A stretch of DNA of 64,000 nt from Adineta steineri (lineage: Eukaryota; Rotifera; Eurotatoria; Adinetida; Adinetidae), in assembly GCA_905250115.1 (NCBI GenBank), contig CAJNOI010000004.1:1452210-1516209 (forward strand), written 5' to 3'. The first letter of the stretch is position 1. The number at the start of each line of letters is the position of its first letter. The notes beneath the pieces are model-generated. The model saw nothing but the letters and a program-made list of their open reading frames with translations, searched no databases and was not told where the DNA came from. This document shows, one piece after another, positions 60,992 through 64,000 of the stretch. A program made the position numbers and the translations under genes.

Positions 60992-61924
60992 ATGTCAAGT
61001 GTTGCAATAAAGAGTTTCTCTCTATCATCTATTACAAAAAATGTTTGCATCTTTTCTTCTATTATTCTGGTTATCACTCTATATTATTTTCTTAACTATA
61101 ATACAATAATAACATCATACATCAATTATATTCCATCACCGAATATCGGTCCTAAACAATGTAATTTCTCATCAATAGAATCTGATGGTTGGTTTTGTGA
61201 ATCTGATTCTGACTGGGAACTTCGAAAAGTAATTGATCGTATACAACATAAACGTAATCGTATCTCAGATAGCCGCCATATGTTTTTTCAAAATAATTGG
61301 GAACCAACAATTCATTGTACCTTTGAACGACGTATTGGTAATCCTGGAGATGGAGGAAAATGGATTTGTGATATACATCGTTTTACACAAATGAATATGA
61401 CAAATCTATTGATTTACTCATTTGGTTCTAATGGTGATTTTAGTTTCGAAAAAGCAGTCAACAAGATACTACCAAAAGCAGAAATTCATACATTCGATAT
61501 GGGATATTTCACATGTCCAGCGAATGTTTGTATATTTCATCGTGCTCGTTTAGGGAATGGAAAAAATGGTGACTCAAAATCTTTACAAATGATTATGAAA
61601 GAACTTGGTCATGAAAGTAGATCTATTCATATACTTAAAGTTGATATTGAAGGTGGTGAATATGACTTATTTGAAGAATTATTTAATCATTTATCGGATA
61701 ATCAAGTTACTCTTCCTTATATTCGTCAGATTTTATTTGAAATTCATCTTAGTGGTAGTATTCAAAGTGAAGAATCGACTCGACGTACACATAAATTATT
61801 TGAATTATTTCGTGCAAATAATTATGCAATATTTCATAAAGAAGTTAATTTATATGATGCTCACAATGTTTGTGAATTTGCTTTAATACGATTGAATCCG
61901 TTGTTTTTTATTTTACGTCGATAA
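60992..61924 (+). CDS. FkbM/METTL24-like (Methyltransf_21) membrane-anchored protein
   Basis: A single exon of 310 residues, stop TAA. An N-terminal signal-anchor (residues ~17-37, NVCIFSSIILVITLYYFLNY) suggests a type II membrane protein with a luminal domain. Family blocks: RIGNPGDGGKWICDIHRF (as in the METTL24-like RxGxxxDGGxWVC motif), LIYSFGSNGDFSFE as the AdoMet-binding loop, and ILKVDIEGGEYDLFEELF, the D-x-E-G-x-E motif of FkbM-type methyltransferases. The family transfers methyl groups from S-adenosylmethionine; the substrate is unknown. No introns, unlike most neighbours, which is common in large lineage-expanded families. An acceptor-like TTTCTATAG ends at 60955. AATAAA at 62041. 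Confidence 0.85.
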   Translation: MSSVAIKSFSLSSITKNVCIFSSIILVITLYYFLNYNTIITSYINYIPSPNIGPKQCNFSSIESDGWFCESDSDWELRKVIDRIQHKRNRISDSRHMFFQNNWEPTIHCTFERRIGNPGDGGKWICDIHRFTQMNMTNLLIYSFGSNGDFSFEKAVNKILPKAEIHTFDMGYFTCPANVCIFHRARLGNGKNGDSKSLQMIMKELGHESRSIHILKVDIEGGEYDLFEELFNHLSDNQVTLPYIRQILFEIHLSGSIQSEESTRRTHKLFELFRANNYAIFHKEVNLYDAHNVCEFALIRLNPLFFILRR

Positions 61925-63098
61925 TTATTAAAATATCTAATGTATCATCTATTATTTATTCTAAAATTCGTCTTTTTTATACCAACAATGACGTTCCGAA
62001 TGTTATTTTTAACCCATATAAGTTCAATTTATTTTTTTGAAATAAAATAGTAAAGAATGATATATGTATAGATAATTATATTAGAATCAAATAATAGCAT
62101 ATCTTCCTACCATCACAATCACAATAATATATCACATTGTAAAGTAATATAGGTAGAGGTCAATCAGCAACTGCAAGATTTCTAAAAAGGATTCTCACTA
62201 ATAAAATTACGAAAGGTATTATTAGATTTTTTTTGTTACTTGCTAATCTGTTTTAACAGGCTTTTTGAATAATAGCAGTATATATATACGCATTTAAGCT
62301 GAGGATTCGAACAATCTATAAGATTCTGATCTTTTCTCCATGTGAAGCACAAACGTAGAATAATCTAAGTTGAACTATTAGAATTTCTTTTAATTAAAAT
62401 AAAAAACAATATAGATATATATTTTTTTTCTATTTTGTACTAAATCCACGTACTTTTTCTTATATTTTGATTTGGTTGATTGCTTTCTCTTTTGCGTAGC
62501 AGACATATCATTTCGTGTTTTTCACGATGCAAAAGAAAAATATTTGCCATTAGTCGGTCGAAATCGATTAGCAGCGCATACATATCTAAGTAAGTAAATG
62601 AGCATAGGTGATTAGTCGGAACGCAAGGAGACTTTAGTTTTTCAATATTCAAATCATTTTTGTCATCCGATTTATATTTATTGTATTTTGTTAGAATGAG
62701 TTTTACATGCACTAGTAAATTCTTTTCGATTATTTTCTCGATATAAGATTGAACTATAGGCAATGGGGAACAAATCCTCATAATAGATCAATTAGAAGAT
62801 ACCTGTTATTGTAATTAATGATATTGTATTCCTTGCTTCAGTTTATTTGCTTCGCTATTTTTTACATGATACAATGTCTTACTGGGTCATCGTTTTGTGA
62901 ACCATTTGGTTAAAAATATTTTTTATGATAGAATATTTTCCTCATACATTCATATGTTGATACTCATATTAACATGCCACGCTGTTTATATTTATCTTGG
63001 CAGACAAACATATTAAAGTTTGAAAATAAATATGCCTCTGCATGTCATATTAGTATTAAATATATACGCACATGTAGAATGTACAGGTGAAGAAAACA
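61925..63098. other. Intergenic, no gene seen
   Basis: 3' UTR of the methyltransferase gene and A+T-rich DNA. A 113-codon minus frame at 62440-62781 has no recognisable motif and unbiased composition. Confidence 0.5.
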
Positions 63099-63281
63099 TA
63101 TCAAAATTTTTGTCCTCCTCCGCATTACTCTAATTTTTCTTTTAACTAGTAGGTCACTCACATTTTACATTATAAATGTTGCATTAAATTAATAATTTCA
63201 ATTCTGATGTGAAGTTCTTAGAAATTTTATGTTATAAATTTGTTATTGCTCCACAAAAAGAGGAGGACGAAAAAACTGATA
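63099..63281. mobile_element. Terminal-inverted-repeat element, 183 bp
   Basis: TATCAAAATTTTTGTCCTCC at the left is mirrored by GGAGGACGAAAAAACTGATA at the right, with one indel and a few mismatches. The interior is A/T-rich and non-coding. The size and structure fit a MITE; no clear target-site duplication is visible. Confidence 0.55.
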
Positions 63282-64000
63282 GATGTCTGAATACATTTTG
63301 ACTATTATATATAGGCAATATGATTCATAAATATAATAGGAAAAATATACTGAATATTTGCTATTGATGACAAAGGATCGTTTGAAGTTTTTTACAAGAG
63401 AAATATCATCAAAAATATATTATGATCTATTACTATTGACTTTAGTCAATGAATATGATTATTTCATGAATTTCGTGTTGAAACCTACTAGAGTATGCAC
63501 TCCATAAACTACTATCAATAATAAAACCTTGATAAAGTGATGATATTCTCTGTCATAATCCTTTTCGAATTAAAGATGAATATCTTCAGTTTAATTCATT
63601 TTGAATGTAGAAATATTTCTTATGACTTAAAATTGTCATATCTTTACCATCCATATAGGGTCATATTTGTTTATATCAGTTAATAATAACTACTGATGAC
63701 TAGAGATATGCAGTCGAAAATAAAGATCTTATAAAATATCTTCTATTTCTAAGCGATTTATTTTATCGATTATTCCCATAAAAGGTTTAACTTAAAAAAT
63801 GCCCTTCATTGATTGAGAATGTAAATAAGAGAGTATTTGTAAATTGTTCTAAGTTTAATACAAATAAATTCTATAATATAGTTTTCTCACAATCAAGATC
63901 AAAAGACCAAGAATGATAAGTATTCTGAGTTGTTTCACTGGAAAAATATTAGAAGATAGAAATGGTCAAAATGAAAATGTTTTCTGTTCTAAAAATAAGT
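63282..64000. other. Non-coding to the window end
   Basis: A+T-rich sequence without an open frame or recognisable element. Confidence 0.55.

Noticed and set aside
62440-62781. 113-codon minus-strand open frame
   Set aside because: No domain, signal peptide or compositional bias, and no splice-linked neighbours; a frame of this length can occur by chance in 64 kb.

Overview
This window is nuclear DNA of an animal, about 70% A+T by eye. It carries about fifteen multi-exon or compact protein genes with mostly 50-70 bp introns (a few of 250-1450 bp). The gene content is metazoan: SUFU, Unkempt, dystrobrevin, an M6/PLP tetraspan protein, CD36-type receptor, membrane adenylyl-cyclase homologue and beta-catenin-like Armadillo protein. 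Short introns, high A+T, compact spacing and signs of spliced-leader trans-splicing would fit a rotifer (bdelloids such as Rotaria or Adineta come to mind), but the species is an inference. There are no prokaryotic, organellar or CRISPR features, and I found no convincing tRNA or rRNA gene.

Layout. 1-11.8 kb is a plus-strand cluster: the 3' part of a secreted chitin-binding/EGF protein that opens with a 27-bp tandem repeat, a CD36/SCARB receptor, mitochondrial GATB, the complex I assembly ATPase NUBPL starting 42 bp behind GATB, and a UBASH3-type histidine phosphatase. 12.2-40.1 kb is a minus-strand cluster: M6/PLP, SUFU, Unkempt, a divergent beta-catenin-like protein, a doubtful small Cys-rich gene, a vault-repeat/SPFH protein, and a 1680-residue adenylyl cyclase homologue whose two cyclase domains look degenerate. 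43.9-49.1 kb holds small plus-strand genes for secreted or surface products: a 92-residue neuropeptide-like precursor and two Thr-rich, GPI-anchor-like mucins. 49.7-55.1 kb is dystrobrevin (minus). 55.1-61 kb is mostly non-coding and contains a 0.7-kb foldback element and a small MITE-like element, followed by a membrane-anchored FkbM/METTL24-type methyltransferase. The last 2 kb is non-coding except for another terminal-inverted-repeat element.

Functional links. GATB and NUBPL both serve mitochondria and are placed as an operon would be. SUFU and the beta-catenin-like protein belong to Hedgehog and Wnt type signalling. The mucin pair and the chitin-binding protein are extracellular matrix or surface products. 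Gene models were joined by hand from GT..AG boundaries, keeping phase across every intron, and checked against remembered family motifs only; no database search was run.
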